NCBI GenBank assembly: GCA_964362385.1
Contig: CAYIEH010000010.1
Span: forward strand, 1-22,105
Direction of reading: 5' to 3'
DNA: 22,105 bases
Source: CAYIEH01 sp964362385
Lineage (GTDB): Bacteria; Patescibacteriota; Minisyncoccia; UBA6257; UBA9933
Shown in pieces: positions 7,145-13,585 of this stretch. The position numbers and the translations under genes were made by a program. The notes beneath the pieces were generated by a model. It was not told the origin of the DNA. It ran no database searches and was given only the letters and a program-made list of their open reading frames with translations. How positions within the stretch are numbered: the first letter of the stretch is position 1; each line of letters opens with the position of its first letter.

Positions 7145-7285
7145 AAGAGGAGATAAATTAAAACTTGGCCCCGTCTTGTTCTCTTCTGCGACTGCGACGG
7201 GTAGCTCTGTGGCACTTTGTTGCTTAGCTTCTCTTAGGTCTTGGATTCTTATAGCCCCTGCGCAAGCGCAGGGGCTATTCTTTTT
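7145..7285 (+). ncRNA. Candidate small RNA, unidentified
   Basis: The segment has no coding potential that I trust, but it ends on the + strand in a strong hairpin plus TCTTTTT. Inside are a stem CCCGTC/GACGGG (from 7170 to 7200) and AGCT/AGCT pairings. A possible promoter is TTGTGA (7110-7115), 16 bp, TAAATT (7132-7137). The region is GC-richer than other gaps. It matches no RNA I know; the SRP GGAAGGAAGCAGCC core is absent. It could instead be only the terminator of an antisense or read-through transcript. Confidence 0.35.
7251..7285 (+). terminator. Intrinsic terminator, + strand
   Basis: A perfect 13-bp stem, ATAGCCCCTGCGC / GCGCAGGGGCTAT (7251-7263 and 7266-7278), is followed by TCTTTTT. 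The U-run is only on the + side although the annotated neighbours are minus-strand genes, which is the main argument for a + strand transcript here. Confidence 0.7.
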
Positions 7286-7296
7286 CCGTATTTTTT

Positions 7297-7338
7297 CCCG
7301 ATTTTATATCCCACTTTACGGGATTTATAGAAATCGGG
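7297..7338. other. Two-tier stem-loop downstream of the transketolase subunit
   Basis: Outer stem CCCGATTT (7297-7304) pairs with AAATCGGG (7331-7338), and inner stem ATCCC (7308-7312) with GGGAT (7320-7324). It starts 16 bp past the minus-strand transketolase stop. No U-run follows on either strand, so it may stabilise an mRNA 3' end rather than terminate. Confidence 0.5.
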
Positions 7339-7353
7339 ACAATAATCAATATA

Positions 7354-8343
7354 TTATTTTCTCTTTATGACTTTACGAACAGACCTCTTAATATCTTCTA
7401 TATCCATGCCATACTTTTTAATTAATTCTTCTGGTTTTCCTGATTCCCCGAATTTATCCCGCATTCCTATAAATTCCATTGGCACGGGGTAATTTTTAGC
7501 CAAAACTTCGGCTACGGCGCCGCCAAGGCCGCCTATGATATTGTGTTCTTCAATTGTGACAACAGCGCCGCATTTTCTGGCAACTTCAATTATTTTTTTC
7601 TCGTCAATCGGTTTTATAGTGTGTGAATTTAAAACAATGGTTCCGATTTTTTCTTTTTCCAATTCTTTTGCCGCCAAAAGCGCGTTGTATAAAATCGGAC
7701 CGGCTCCGATAATCGCGACTTGCGGTTTTTTACTCTCGTACATTATATACGCTTTTTGCGGGATAAATTCGGTTTGTTCTGTTGTCATCACCGGAGTTTT
7801 TTCGCGCGCGAACCGCATATAAATCGGGCCCCAGATTTTTGCGGAGGCGATTGTCGCCTTTTTGGCTTCAATTGAATCGCAGGGAACCATCACTTTTATA
7901 TTCGGCATCGCGCGCATTGTCGCGATATCTTCAATCGCCTGATGGGTGGCGCCGTCGGGTCCCACGGAGATGCCGCTGTGGTGCCCGGCGATTTTAACGT
8001 TTGAATCATTGTAAGCGATTGTCGTTCTGATTTGCTCCCAGTTTCTTCCCGGAGAGAAAACCGCGTAAGAAGATATAAAAGGAATTTTTCCGGAAATTCC
8101 CAGACCCGCGGCGATTGTCGCCATATTTTGTTCAGCCACTCCAACTTCAAAAAATCTCTTTGGAAATTTTTCCGCAAACCAATGACATCTTGTTGATTCT
8201 TTCAAATCAGCCGACAAAACCACGACATCGGGATTTGTTTCTCCCAAGACCACAAGGCCTTCCCCGAATCCGTCCCGCAAAGGTTTCTTGCTAATATTGT
8301 CGGAAAAAATTTTTTCCGAGAGATTCAATTCTTTGTTAAGCAT
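7354..8343 (-). CDS. Transketolase, C-terminal subunit (split enzyme)
   Basis: This 329-residue protein covers the pyrimidine-binding and C-terminal domains of transketolase. VGVAEQNMATIAAGLG (from residue 67) holds the glutamate (Glu71) that activates thiamine diphosphate. HHSGISVGPDGATHQAIEDI is the conserved loop after it, and GPIYMRFAREKTP, AIIGAGPILYNALLAAKEL and TIEEHNIIGGLGGAVAEVL define the C-terminal part. It needs an N-terminal subunit with the diphosphate-binding GDG motif; no such gene lies in this window. Role: two-carbon transfer between sugar phosphates in the non-oxidative pentose phosphate pathway; a pyruvate-type or DXS-like substrate is less likely. The ATG at 8343 is 35 bp after the beta-CASP gene. 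Two TATAAT-like boxes (8371-8376, 8378-8383) overlap that gene's stop and may drive it separately. Confidence 0.9.
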   Translation of the reverse strand: MLNKELNLSEKIFSDNISKKPLRDGFGEGLVVLGETNPDVVVLSADLKESTRCHWFAEKFPKRFFEVGVAEQNMATIAAGLGISGKIPFISSYAVFSPGRNWEQIRTTIAYNDSNVKIAGHHSGISVGPDGATHQAIEDIATMRAMPNIKVMVPCDSIEAKKATIASAKIWGPIYMRFAREKTPVMTTEQTEFIPQKAYIMYESKKPQVAIIGAGPILYNALLAAKELEKEKIGTIVLNSHTIKPIDEKKIIEVARKCGAVVTIEEHNIIGGLGGAVAEVLAKNYPVPMEFIGMRDKFGESGKPEELIKKYGMDIEDIKRSVRKVIKRK

Positions 8344-8378
8344 AAAGGTATCAGAGGTTATTTTAAAATAATTATAAA

Positions 8379-9755
8379 TTATAGCACAAATTTTTCTCCT
8401 TTTTTCGGCACAACCGCTTCAATTGCCAGCTCATCTTCAATAACTTGCGCAAAAGGAATCATCTGGTCTTCGTCTCCGTGAATAAGGAAGATTTTTTTCA
8501 ATGAATTTTTCATCGGGCTCAGCCATTTTAACAAGAGCGGTTGGTCGGCATGGGCCGAATATCCGGAAATTGATTTTGCCCGGCATCGCACCGGGACTTC
8601 TTCGCCGAAAATTCTTACGTTTTTAGCTCCGTCCTGAATCTGGCGTCCCAATGTTCCTTTTGCCTGGTATCCTATAAATAATATCGTGCTGTTGGGGTCA
8701 GGCAAATAACGCAGTTCATGGTGAAGGATTCTGCCGCCGTTTGACATTCCCGATCCGGCAACAATAACTTTTGGCGGCGGCACATTGTTTATTTCTTTTG
8801 ATTGTTCGGTCGTGAGCGTCAGTTTAAGGCGGGGGAAGTCAAAAATCGCGTCCCCTTTTCTTAGGAGGGTCAGCGCTTCTTTATCAAAATAATTCGGGTC
8901 TTGGGAATATTTTTTATAAATGGATGTCAGCCGTATTGCCAAAGGGCTGTCTATGAAAACAGGTAGGGGCGGGATTCTTCCGTGTTCCACTAAATCGTTT
9001 AATTCATAAAGAAGCTCCTGAGTTCTTTCCATCGCGAACGCCGGGATAACGAGCGTTCCTTTTGATTTTACCGTGTCTTCTATTAAATCTTCCAGAACAT
9101 CTTTTCTTTTTGCCGGTTCTTCATGAACTCTGTCTCCGTAAGTGGATTCAACCACGACATAGTCGGCTTTTGTGATTGTTTCAGTGTCTTTAACAAGAGG
9201 AGCGGGCATATTTCCCAGATCGCCGGAAAAAACTATTGTTTTGCCGTTGTTTGAGATCGCTATAAACGCCGAACCTAAAATATGGCCGGCGTCATAAAAT
9301 TCAATTTCAAAATCTTTGACTTTAAATTTTTCGTGATAGCTGATTTTTTTCCAGAGCCGCATGGTTCCGTTGATATCGTTTAAATCATAAAGGGGCGGCA
9401 GGTGTTTTTCTTCCAATTCCTTGTTTAAAAGATGTTCCGAATCAATCAGAAGTTGTTCGGCAAAATCTTTGGTTGCCTGGGTGGAAAAAATTTCGCCGCG
9501 GAAGCCATTTTTATAAAGCAGGGGAAGGCGGCCGGTATGGTCAATATGGGCGTGAGTCACGAACACGGCTTCAATTTCTTTGGGATTGTAGGGGAGCGGA
9601 TCCAGGTTGTGTTTTTCAACGAAACTGCCGCCTTGGAAAAGGCCGCAATCAACCATTATTTTAGTTGTTTTTCTTGAGCCGGGCAAAGGCGCGGATTCCA
9701 ACAGAAAATTGCTTCCGGAAACCATTTCCGTGCCGCCGTAAAAAGAGAGATTCAT
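8379..9755 (-). CDS. Beta-CASP metallo-beta-lactamase-fold ribonuclease-like protein
   Basis: This 458-residue protein belongs to the CPSF73/Ysh1-like branch of MBL-fold nucleases. The zinc motif is THAHIDHTG (His68, His70, Asp72, His73); further ligands are in DAGHILGS (His158) and SGDLGN (Asp179). The beta-CASP cap follows: motif A in VVESTYGDR (Glu203), motif B in GMSNGGRILHHE, and motif C in SGYSAHADQ (His402). The C-terminal RNA-specificity (RMMBL) segment ends with IFLIHGDEDQM. Relatives are endo- and 5'-exonucleases that process or degrade RNA in the cytosol. All catalytic residues I can check are present. Its ATG overlaps the TGA of the upstream zinc-ribbon gene (ATGA at 9752-9755), so translation is coupled. 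A specific RNase J or E role cannot be claimed. Confidence 0.92.
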   Translation of the reverse strand: MNLSFYGGTEMVSGSNFLLESAPLPGSRKTTKIMVDCGLFQGGSFVEKHNLDPLPYNPKEIEAVFVTHAHIDHTGRLPLLYKNGFRGEIFSTQATKDFAEQLLIDSEHLLNKELEEKHLPPLYDLNDINGTMRLWKKISYHEKFKVKDFEIEFYDAGHILGSAFIAISNNGKTIVFSGDLGNMPAPLVKDTETITKADYVVVESTYGDRVHEEPAKRKDVLEDLIEDTVKSKGTLVIPAFAMERTQELLYELNDLVEHGRIPPLPVFIDSPLAIRLTSIYKKYSQDPNYFDKEALTLLRKGDAIFDFPRLKLTLTTEQSKEINNVPPPKVIVAGSGMSNGGRILHHELRYLPDPNSTILFIGYQAKGTLGRQIQDGAKNVRIFGEEVPVRCRAKSISGYSAHADQPLLLKWLSPMKNSLKKIFLIHGDEDQMIPFAQVIEDELAIEAVVPKKGEKFVL

Positions 9756-10324
9756 AATAAATATTTTTTCTGCTCCAGAATTTCTTTTATAATTTCATGG
9801 GTTGTTCCTGATGAATTGTTCTTAATTTTTTTTAAAATTTCCGTAAAATCCCGTTGTTTTAAAATTGATTCAAATATTTTGACAATATCGGAAATTACTT
9901 TTTCTTTTATCGATTCATTTAAATTTTTAAATCTTTCCCGGGGCGATTTGGAACTGATTCCCTGAAATTGAAGGTTTCTTTCTATTTCTTTTATATAAAA
10001 TTCAGCTGTTTTGTTTAATTCCGCGTCAGTCTCTTTTTTAAATATTGTTAATCTCCTGCTTTCTTCTTTGGGTTTGGTTTTTGGCGGTTCCTGCTGAAGA
10101 GGTTTTGCGGTTTGAGACAATTCTTCCACATTGGTTTTTCCCTGTTGACCCTCGTGTTTCATTCCCGATATTTCCTCGGTTTCTTTTTTAACGCCAACCA
10201 CTTCTTCGTAAAAAAGGCAGAATTGATTTTTACAGCGTCCCTCGGCGTCCAAACCCCCTTCGCATTTAGGGCAAACCCATTCTTTTTTCTTTTCAAAATT
10301 TTTTTTATCCTCAAACGATGTCAT
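9752..10324 (-). CDS. Zinc-ribbon protein with helical tail, coupled to the beta-CASP nuclease
   Basis: This is a 190-residue protein of unknown function. A treble-clef or zinc-ribbon-like site near the N-terminus reads CPKCEGGLDAEGRCKNQFC (Cys18, Cys21, Cys31, Cys36). A polar, Lys/Glu/Gln-rich linker follows (about 50-95), then a helical C-terminal domain with ELNKTAEFYIKEIERNL, SPRERFKNLNESIKEKV and a final Lys-rich helix. There is no signal peptide or membrane segment. The stop overlaps the nuclease start by four bases. This tight coupling and the nucleic-acid-type zinc site suggest a partner or specificity subunit of the nuclease, which is inference. The ATG at 10324 follows a TATAAT by 7 bp, so the operon mRNA is probably leaderless. 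Confidence 0.75.
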   Translation of the reverse strand: MTSFEDKKNFEKKKEWVCPKCEGGLDAEGRCKNQFCLFYEEVVGVKKETEEISGMKHEGQQGKTNVEELSQTAKPLQQEPPKTKPKEESRRLTIFKKETDAELNKTAEFYIKEIERNLQFQGISSKSPRERFKNLNESIKEKVISDIVKIFESILKQRDFTEILKKIKNNSSGTTHEIIKEILEQKKYLL

Positions 10325-10331
10325 TGCTGAA

Positions 10332-10337
10332 ATTATA
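10332..10337 (-). promoter_or_regulatory. Leaderless promoter of the zinc-ribbon/beta-CASP operon (-10 box)
   Basis: The minus strand has a perfect TATAAT, then TTCAGCA (7 nt), then ATG. The predicted +1 is at the start codon. The -35 region (TGGGAT at 17 bp) is poor. Confidence 0.5.
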
Positions 10338-10364
10338 CCAAATATTGAAATTTTATCCCACGAG

Positions 10365-10598
10365 CAGTTGATTGGATTGGATTATTAGGTAGGTATGTTG
10401 ACTTTGCGCAGGCTTGACTCGGAAGTCAAAATTCGTTAGGCTATTAACTCGCTTTTTGGCGAAAGCCGGAATTATAGCCGAGGACTTGACCTTGTTAGAA
10501 GTGTTGTAGAATCGTAATATAGCACTATAAAATCCGTAAGGCGACTAATGCCTTAGAATTGGAGATTTTACATAGATTTTGCTTTACCTCTAACGGGG
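10365..10598 (+). other. Structured gene-free segment, possible RNA
   Basis: Frames are closed throughout, yet short stems are frequent. TTGACT-CGGA-AGTCAA lies at 10414-10429. GGCTAT (10439-10444) pairs with ATAGCC (10474-10479) around GGC-GAAA-GCC (10458-10467). A 9-bp stem with G-U pairs joins 10500-10508 and 10518-10526. TAAGGC/GCCTTA (10537-10542, 10550-10555) sits within AAAATC/GATTTT. The GAAA tetraloop favours the + strand. No terminator ends the segment, and the promoter search gives only weak candidates. tmRNA and RNase P signatures are absent. A 14-codon frame starts at an ATG after AGGTAGGT near 10394; I do not consider it proven. Confidence 0.4.
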
Positions 10599-10626
10599 TT
10601 GACAAATTTTTTAAAGCGGTTATAAT
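10599..10626 (+). promoter_or_regulatory. Consensus sigma-70 promoter of the unidentified RNA
   Basis: Perfect TTGACA (10599-10604), 16-bp spacer, perfect TATAAT (10621-10626). It is the best promoter in the window. Start is predicted near 10632-10634. No protein-coding gene lies downstream on this strand. Confidence 0.85.
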
Positions 10627-10666
10627 TAAAAAAGATTAAAGACTAGAATCTTTAATCTTTTTTAAT
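10625..10666 (+). repeat. Perfect 17-bp inverted repeat at the transcription start
   Basis: Arms 10625-10641 and 10650-10666 are exact reverse complements around the 8-nt loop ACTAGAAT. The left arm overlaps the last two bases of the -10 box. Within the transcript, GATTAAAG/CTTTAATC followed by six U would form a terminator-like hairpin within about 30 nt of +1. Confidence 0.85.
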
Positions 10667-10907
10667 CCTTTGCAACAGGTTTTCGCTTAGCAAAAGCGCT
10701 GCCAAATGTAAAAGCTCTTTGGTTCTGTGGGTTAACTTATGGAATTTCTTTTAGTTTTTCGGAAAATCTGGCTTTGGCTGGGTTTCTCCTCGGAGGAATT
10801 CTGAATTTCTTACTCTAACGTAGGATCTATTATTAAAATTTACCCACAGAACTAAGGAGCTTTTCCCCGTAGTGGTCCCGCCGTGGCGGGATCACTACGG
10901 GGTTTTT
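10633..10907 (+). ncRNA. Probable non-coding RNA of about 275 nt, unidentified (6S-like shape)
   Basis: It is bounded by the consensus promoter (10599-10626) and a strong terminator (10865-10907). No protein frame is credible. Bases 10710-10732 pair with 10842-10864 over 23 consecutive base pairs, two of them G-U, enclosing 109 nt. Inside lie small hairpins: TTTT-TCGG-AAAA at 10755-10766 and TTTCTC-CTCG-GAGGAA at 10783-10798. A further hairpin around CGCTT/AAGCG lies at about 10684-10699. A long closing stem, a large open interior and an AT-rich 5' hairpin recall 6S RNA, but I cannot match family consensus bases. tmRNA, SRP RNA and RNase P signatures are absent. High confidence that it is transcribed and structured, low on identity. 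Confidence 0.7.
10865..10907 (+). terminator. Intrinsic terminator formed by dispersed palindrome, copy 2
   Basis: The 38-bp palindrome (10865-10902; core CCCGCC-GT-GGCGGG, arms CCCCGTAGTG / CACTACGGGG) is followed by TTTTTGTTTT on the + strand. Relative to copy 3 (13586-13623) it is inverted and differs at one base. It is also 43 bp past the end of pilB on the opposite strand but has no U-run in that direction. Confidence 0.9.
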
Positions 10908-10945
10908 GTTTTACGAATAATGCTATTTGCGCTTGGGCCGCATTA

Positions 10946-12634
10946 TCAACGCGCTTTTTCCCAATCAATCGGGCCGGTGGCTGATTCCACTTCGTCAAAT
11001 GTCGTTATGCCGCTGATTACTTTTAATATTCCGTCTTCCTGTATAGTCGTCGTTTGATGTTCTTTGGCAAATTTATAGAAAGAAGCTTCTCCGGTTTGTT
11101 TCAATATTAATTCTTCAATTTCCGGCTCCACCAATAAAAGTTCGTAAATTGCCACGCGTCCTTTATGCCCCGTGCCATTGCAATTTTCGCATTCTTTTCC
11201 AGTCGGAGGATTAAAAATTTTTATATCTTTATATTTTTCTTTATTGACCCGGTCAGGCAGATTTTCCAGAACATTGTTTATTTTATTTTTTAAATCTTCG
11301 GTTATTGTCGCGGGCGTTTTGCATTGGGCGCAAAGACGTCTTACCAGCCGTTGGGCGATTATTAAATTAAGCGCCGGTCCGATGCTTACGGCTTTTACTC
11401 CCAAATCCAACAGGCGGGGAATGGCGCCGCTCGCGGAATTGGCATGAATAGTTGAAAAAACCAGATGTCCGGTCAAAGCCGCCTGCATCCCGATTTCAGC
11501 GGTTTCTTTGTCGCGGATTTCGCCGACTAAAATCACGTCAGGATCCTGCCTCATTAAAGATTTGAGCCCATTGGCGAAATTATAGCCGGATTCTTCGTCA
11601 ACCTGGGTTTGTTCTATTCCTTCAAGTTCGTATTCAATCGGATCTTCGATCGTGATTATTTTTATTTCCGGGTTCTTTTTGTATTTTAAAAAAGAATAAA
11701 GCGTGGTTGTTTTGCCGGACCCGGTAGGACCGGTGTTAAGAATCATCCCATTAGGCTGTTTAAGCTCCTTCTCTATTATTTTAAGGTCGTCCTCTCTTAA
11801 TCCGAGATCGGCAAGATTGAGATTAATGGCGTCAGGGTCCAGAATCCTCATCACCACGACTTCGCCGAATTGCGCTGGCGCCACCGCGACACGCACTTCA
11901 ACGTCTTTTTGAATGAATTTTATCGTGAAGCGGCCGTCCTGGGGCTCGTCTTTAATGTTAAGTTTTAAATTTGAAAATAATTTGATTCGCGATAAAAGAA
12001 AAGGATAAAAATCTTTCGGAAAATTAAAAATATCGTGAAGCAAGCCGTCAATTCTAAAACGCAGTTTTACGCCGTCATCGGTCGGTTCCAAATGAATATC
12101 GGAGGCCCTGTTTATAAGCGCGCTGTTTAAAATGATTTCCAAAATATCGTTTGCCCGGCTGCCTGAAAAATTTTCTTTGCTTAAAACGCTTTTGATTTTT
12201 TCAAGAGAATTAAGGTTTTCTTTTGGCAAGGACGATTTTCTTTCAACCTGCACCCTGCCGGTTATTTCTTCCGCTTTGCGGGAAACAAATTTATAAAAAG
12301 TAAGGGCGTATTGAAGGCCGCTTGGCGAGACAATAAAAACCGACACATTAAACCCCTGTGATTCAAGGTTTTTTATTGTTTTTTGCGTTTCCGGATTTTG
12401 AGGATTAACGCTGACTGCGGCTAATTTGTCCCTTTTCTTTTCAATGGCGACTATTCTGCTTTTTTTCGCCTCTTCTTCGTCAATTAGAGCTACGGCCTCA
12501 ATGCCAATCGGCGTTTTCGCGATATCTATGTAATCTTTTCCCAATTTTTCCGCCAAGCGCTGAGCCGCTCTTTCTTCGGCTTCTTTTTTAATCCGCTCCA
12601 ATTTTTCTTTAAGGCCTTTTTTATCTTTATCCAT
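10946..12634 (-). CDS. pilB: Type IV pilus assembly / type II secretion ATPase (PilB/GspE)
   Basis: This hexameric cytoplasmic ATPase powers pilus extension. It has 562 residues, typical for the family. A charged N-terminus and a shortened GspE N-domain precede SDIHLEP (178-184). Walker A is GPTGSGKTT (302-310), the Asp box EDPIEYE (330-336), Walker B DVILVGEIRD (366-375) and the His box TGHLVFSTIHAN (388-399). The zinc-binding tetracysteine is complete: CAQC (435-438) and CENC (482-485). This architecture separates extension ATPases from the retraction ATPase PilT. No pilin or pilC is next to it. The ATG at 12634 lies 7 bp after a -10 box, so the mRNA is probably leaderless. Type IV pili are widespread in CPR bacteria and serve DNA uptake or host attachment. 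Confidence 0.93.
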   Translation of the reverse strand: MDKDKKGLKEKLERIKKEAEERAAQRLAEKLGKDYIDIAKTPIGIEAVALIDEEEAKKSRIVAIEKKRDKLAAVSVNPQNPETQKTIKNLESQGFNVSVFIVSPSGLQYALTFYKFVSRKAEEITGRVQVERKSSLPKENLNSLEKIKSVLSKENFSGSRANDILEIILNSALINRASDIHLEPTDDGVKLRFRIDGLLHDIFNFPKDFYPFLLSRIKLFSNLKLNIKDEPQDGRFTIKFIQKDVEVRVAVAPAQFGEVVVMRILDPDAINLNLADLGLREDDLKIIEKELKQPNGMILNTGPTGSGKTTTLYSFLKYKKNPEIKIITIEDPIEYELEGIEQTQVDEESGYNFANGLKSLMRQDPDVILVGEIRDKETAEIGMQAALTGHLVFSTIHANSASGAIPRLLDLGVKAVSIGPALNLIIAQRLVRRLCAQCKTPATITEDLKNKINNVLENLPDRVNKEKYKDIKIFNPPTGKECENCNGTGHKGRVAIYELLLVEPEIEELILKQTGEASFYKFAKEHQTTTIQEDGILKVISGITTFDEVESATGPIDWEKAR

Positions 12635-12641
12635 TTTAAAA

Positions 12642-12670
12642 ATTTTATCTGATTAGAATTTAATAATCAA
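12642..12670 (-). promoter_or_regulatory. Leaderless promoter of pilB
   Basis: On the minus strand TTGATT (12665-12670), a 17-bp spacer and TAAAAT (12642-12647) are followed by 7 nt and the pilB ATG. The spacing places +1 at the start codon. Confidence 0.6.
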
Positions 12671-12696
12671 TCGGGAAAAGTTTTGCCTCAATAACC

Positions 12697-12727
12697 AAAA
12701 ACCCGACTCATTATGAGTCGGGTTTTT
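12697..12727 (-). terminator. Intrinsic terminator after khpA
   Basis: A perfect 14-bp stem (12697-12710 and 12714-12727) has GC part CCCGACTCA/TGAGTCGGG and ends in T5 on the minus strand. It begins 4 bp past the khpA stop and separates khpA from pilB. It is symmetric, so it could also stop + strand transcription. Confidence 0.92.
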
Positions 12728-12730
12728 GAA

Positions 12731-13015
12731 TTACTCCGATGCCCTTTCCCTATATTCTCTTGTTGAACCCTCCGGTTCAACAATTTTTAAATTGATGCGG
12801 GCATGATTTTTAATTCCCACAATTCTAAGCAGAGATCGAATTGCTTTTGCGGTTGAGCCCAATCTTCCGATAACCTGGCTCATATCAAGAGGATTCACTT
12901 TTAACGAGAGCAAAACCCCCATCTCGTCAACTTTCCGTTCCACCTTCACGTCATCCGGATGGTCAACGATTGATTTGACGAGAAATTCAAGAAATACTTG
13001 ATCTTTTGCTTCCAT
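12731..13015 (-). CDS. khpA: KH-domain RNA-binding protein KhpA
   Basis: This is a small single-KH protein of 94 residues. The KH core is complete: an N-terminal helix (VFLEFLVKSIVDHPDDV), strand VLLSLKVN and the RNA-gripping GxxG loop in QVIGRLGSTAKAIRSLL. KhpA binds many RNAs and in other bacteria pairs with KhpB, which is encoded at 20918-21337 in this window. I start it at the ATG at 13015. The frame extends upstream to a TTG at 13048, but those 11 codons lie in the leader hairpin and do not resemble the family. It follows rpsP on the same strand, the classic rpsP-khpA (ylqC) pair of bacteria, although here a promoter (13090-13118) lies between them. A strong terminator follows. Confidence 0.93.
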   Translation of the reverse strand: MEAKDQVFLEFLVKSIVDHPDDVKVERKVDEMGVLLSLKVNPLDMSQVIGRLGSTAKAIRSLLRIVGIKNHARINLKIVEPEGSTREYRERASE

Positions 13016-13028
13016 GTCAATATTTTTC

Positions 13029-13056
13029 TTTTCTGTTTGGTTAAGCAAACAGAAAA
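13029..13056 (-). promoter_or_regulatory. Leader hairpin upstream of khpA
   Basis: A perfect 11-bp stem (13029-13039, 13046-13056; core CTGTTTG/CAAACAG) ends 13 nt before the khpA ATG on the minus strand. No U-run follows on the minus strand; a T-rich tract follows on the + strand. It could control khpA translation or protect the mRNA. Confidence 0.55.
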
Positions 13057-13089
13057 TTTTCGTTTTTTCGACCTTTCTGATTTTTACGA

Positions 13090-13118
13090 ATAATAAATTT
13101 TATTTAATAAAGAGTCAA
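13090..13118 (-). promoter_or_regulatory. Promoter for khpA
   Basis: On the minus strand TTGACT (13113-13118), 17-bp spacer, TATTAT (13090-13095). Start is expected near 13083, giving a leader of about 70 nt that contains the hairpin at 13029-13056. Confidence 0.6.
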
Positions 13119-13157
13119 CCACCACATAAATTATGTTGGGGGTCAATCCTTGAAATA

Positions 13158-13520
13158 TTACGCCGTTGTTTCTGTTTCTTGTTGAACGATTGTTTCTTGC
13201 GGAGTTTCTGCGGTTGCCGCCGTAGTTTCTTCCTTGGCGAGTTCTGCCGGCTTGTTTGAAATTTTATGAACCGGAATTTTGGAACCTTGGATAGCGCCGG
13301 ATTTTACTAAAAGATTATAAACGCTTGGAGTCGGTTGAGCTCCGTTTTTCATCCAGTGTTCAATCCTTTCTTTTTTAATATCAAAATTTTTATTGTAAGG
13401 ATTCCAATAGCCGAGGTCTTCAACATTGCAACCTCCTAACTTGGAGCGTTTTTCAGCCACTATGATTCTGAACGCGGCTTGGTGCTTTTTTCCGATTCTT
13501 TTTAATTTAATCGCTAACAT
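13158..13520 (-). CDS. rpsP: 30S ribosomal protein S16
   Basis: S16 is an assembly protein of the small subunit that binds 16S rRNA. The core (residues 1-80) fits the family closely: MLAIKLKRIGKKHQAAFRII, then EDLGYWNPYNKN, RIEHWMKNGAQPTPSVYNLL and KSGAI. A tail of about 40 residues follows, rich in Ala, Thr, Glu and Gln and probably disordered; such tails occur in several phyla. The ATG at 13520 begins directly with the conserved first strand and has no Shine-Dalgarno sequence. It precedes khpA on the same strand; the usual rimM and trmD are missing from the cluster. A promoter candidate lies at 13557-13585. Confidence 0.96.
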   Translation of the reverse strand: MLAIKLKRIGKKHQAAFRIIVAEKRSKLGGCNVEDLGYWNPYNKNFDIKKERIEHWMKNGAQPTPSVYNLLVKSGAIQGSKIPVHKISNKPAELAKEETTAATAETPQETIVQQETETTA

Positions 13521-13556
13521 TTTATTTTGGAATTATGAATTATGAATAACGAATAA

Positions 13557-13585
13557 AGGATAATGGAAAGGAAATAAAAAATCAA
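13557..13585 (-). promoter_or_regulatory. Promoter candidate for rpsP
   Basis: On the minus strand TTGATT (13580-13585), 17-bp spacer, TATCCT (13557-13562). It begins exactly at the edge of the palindrome at 13586-13623. The -10 box matches consensus at four of six positions. Confidence 0.45.

Noticed and set aside
7176..7370. 64-codon + strand frame across the small-RNA candidate
   Set aside because: It runs through two hairpins and a terminator, has biased composition, no family resemblance and overlaps the transketolase end.
10365..10907. tmRNA, RNase P RNA or SRP RNA in the long gap
   Set aside because: No tRNA-like 3' end with CCA or tag frame, no GAGGAAAGTCC/ACAGAA pair in RNase P spacing (a lone ACAGAA occurs within the 23-bp stem), and no GGAAGGAAGCAGCC core on either strand.
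13016..13048. TTG-initiated N-terminal extension of khpA
   Set aside because: The 11 extra codons lie in the leader hairpin and do not resemble KhpA; ATG 13015 fits the family.
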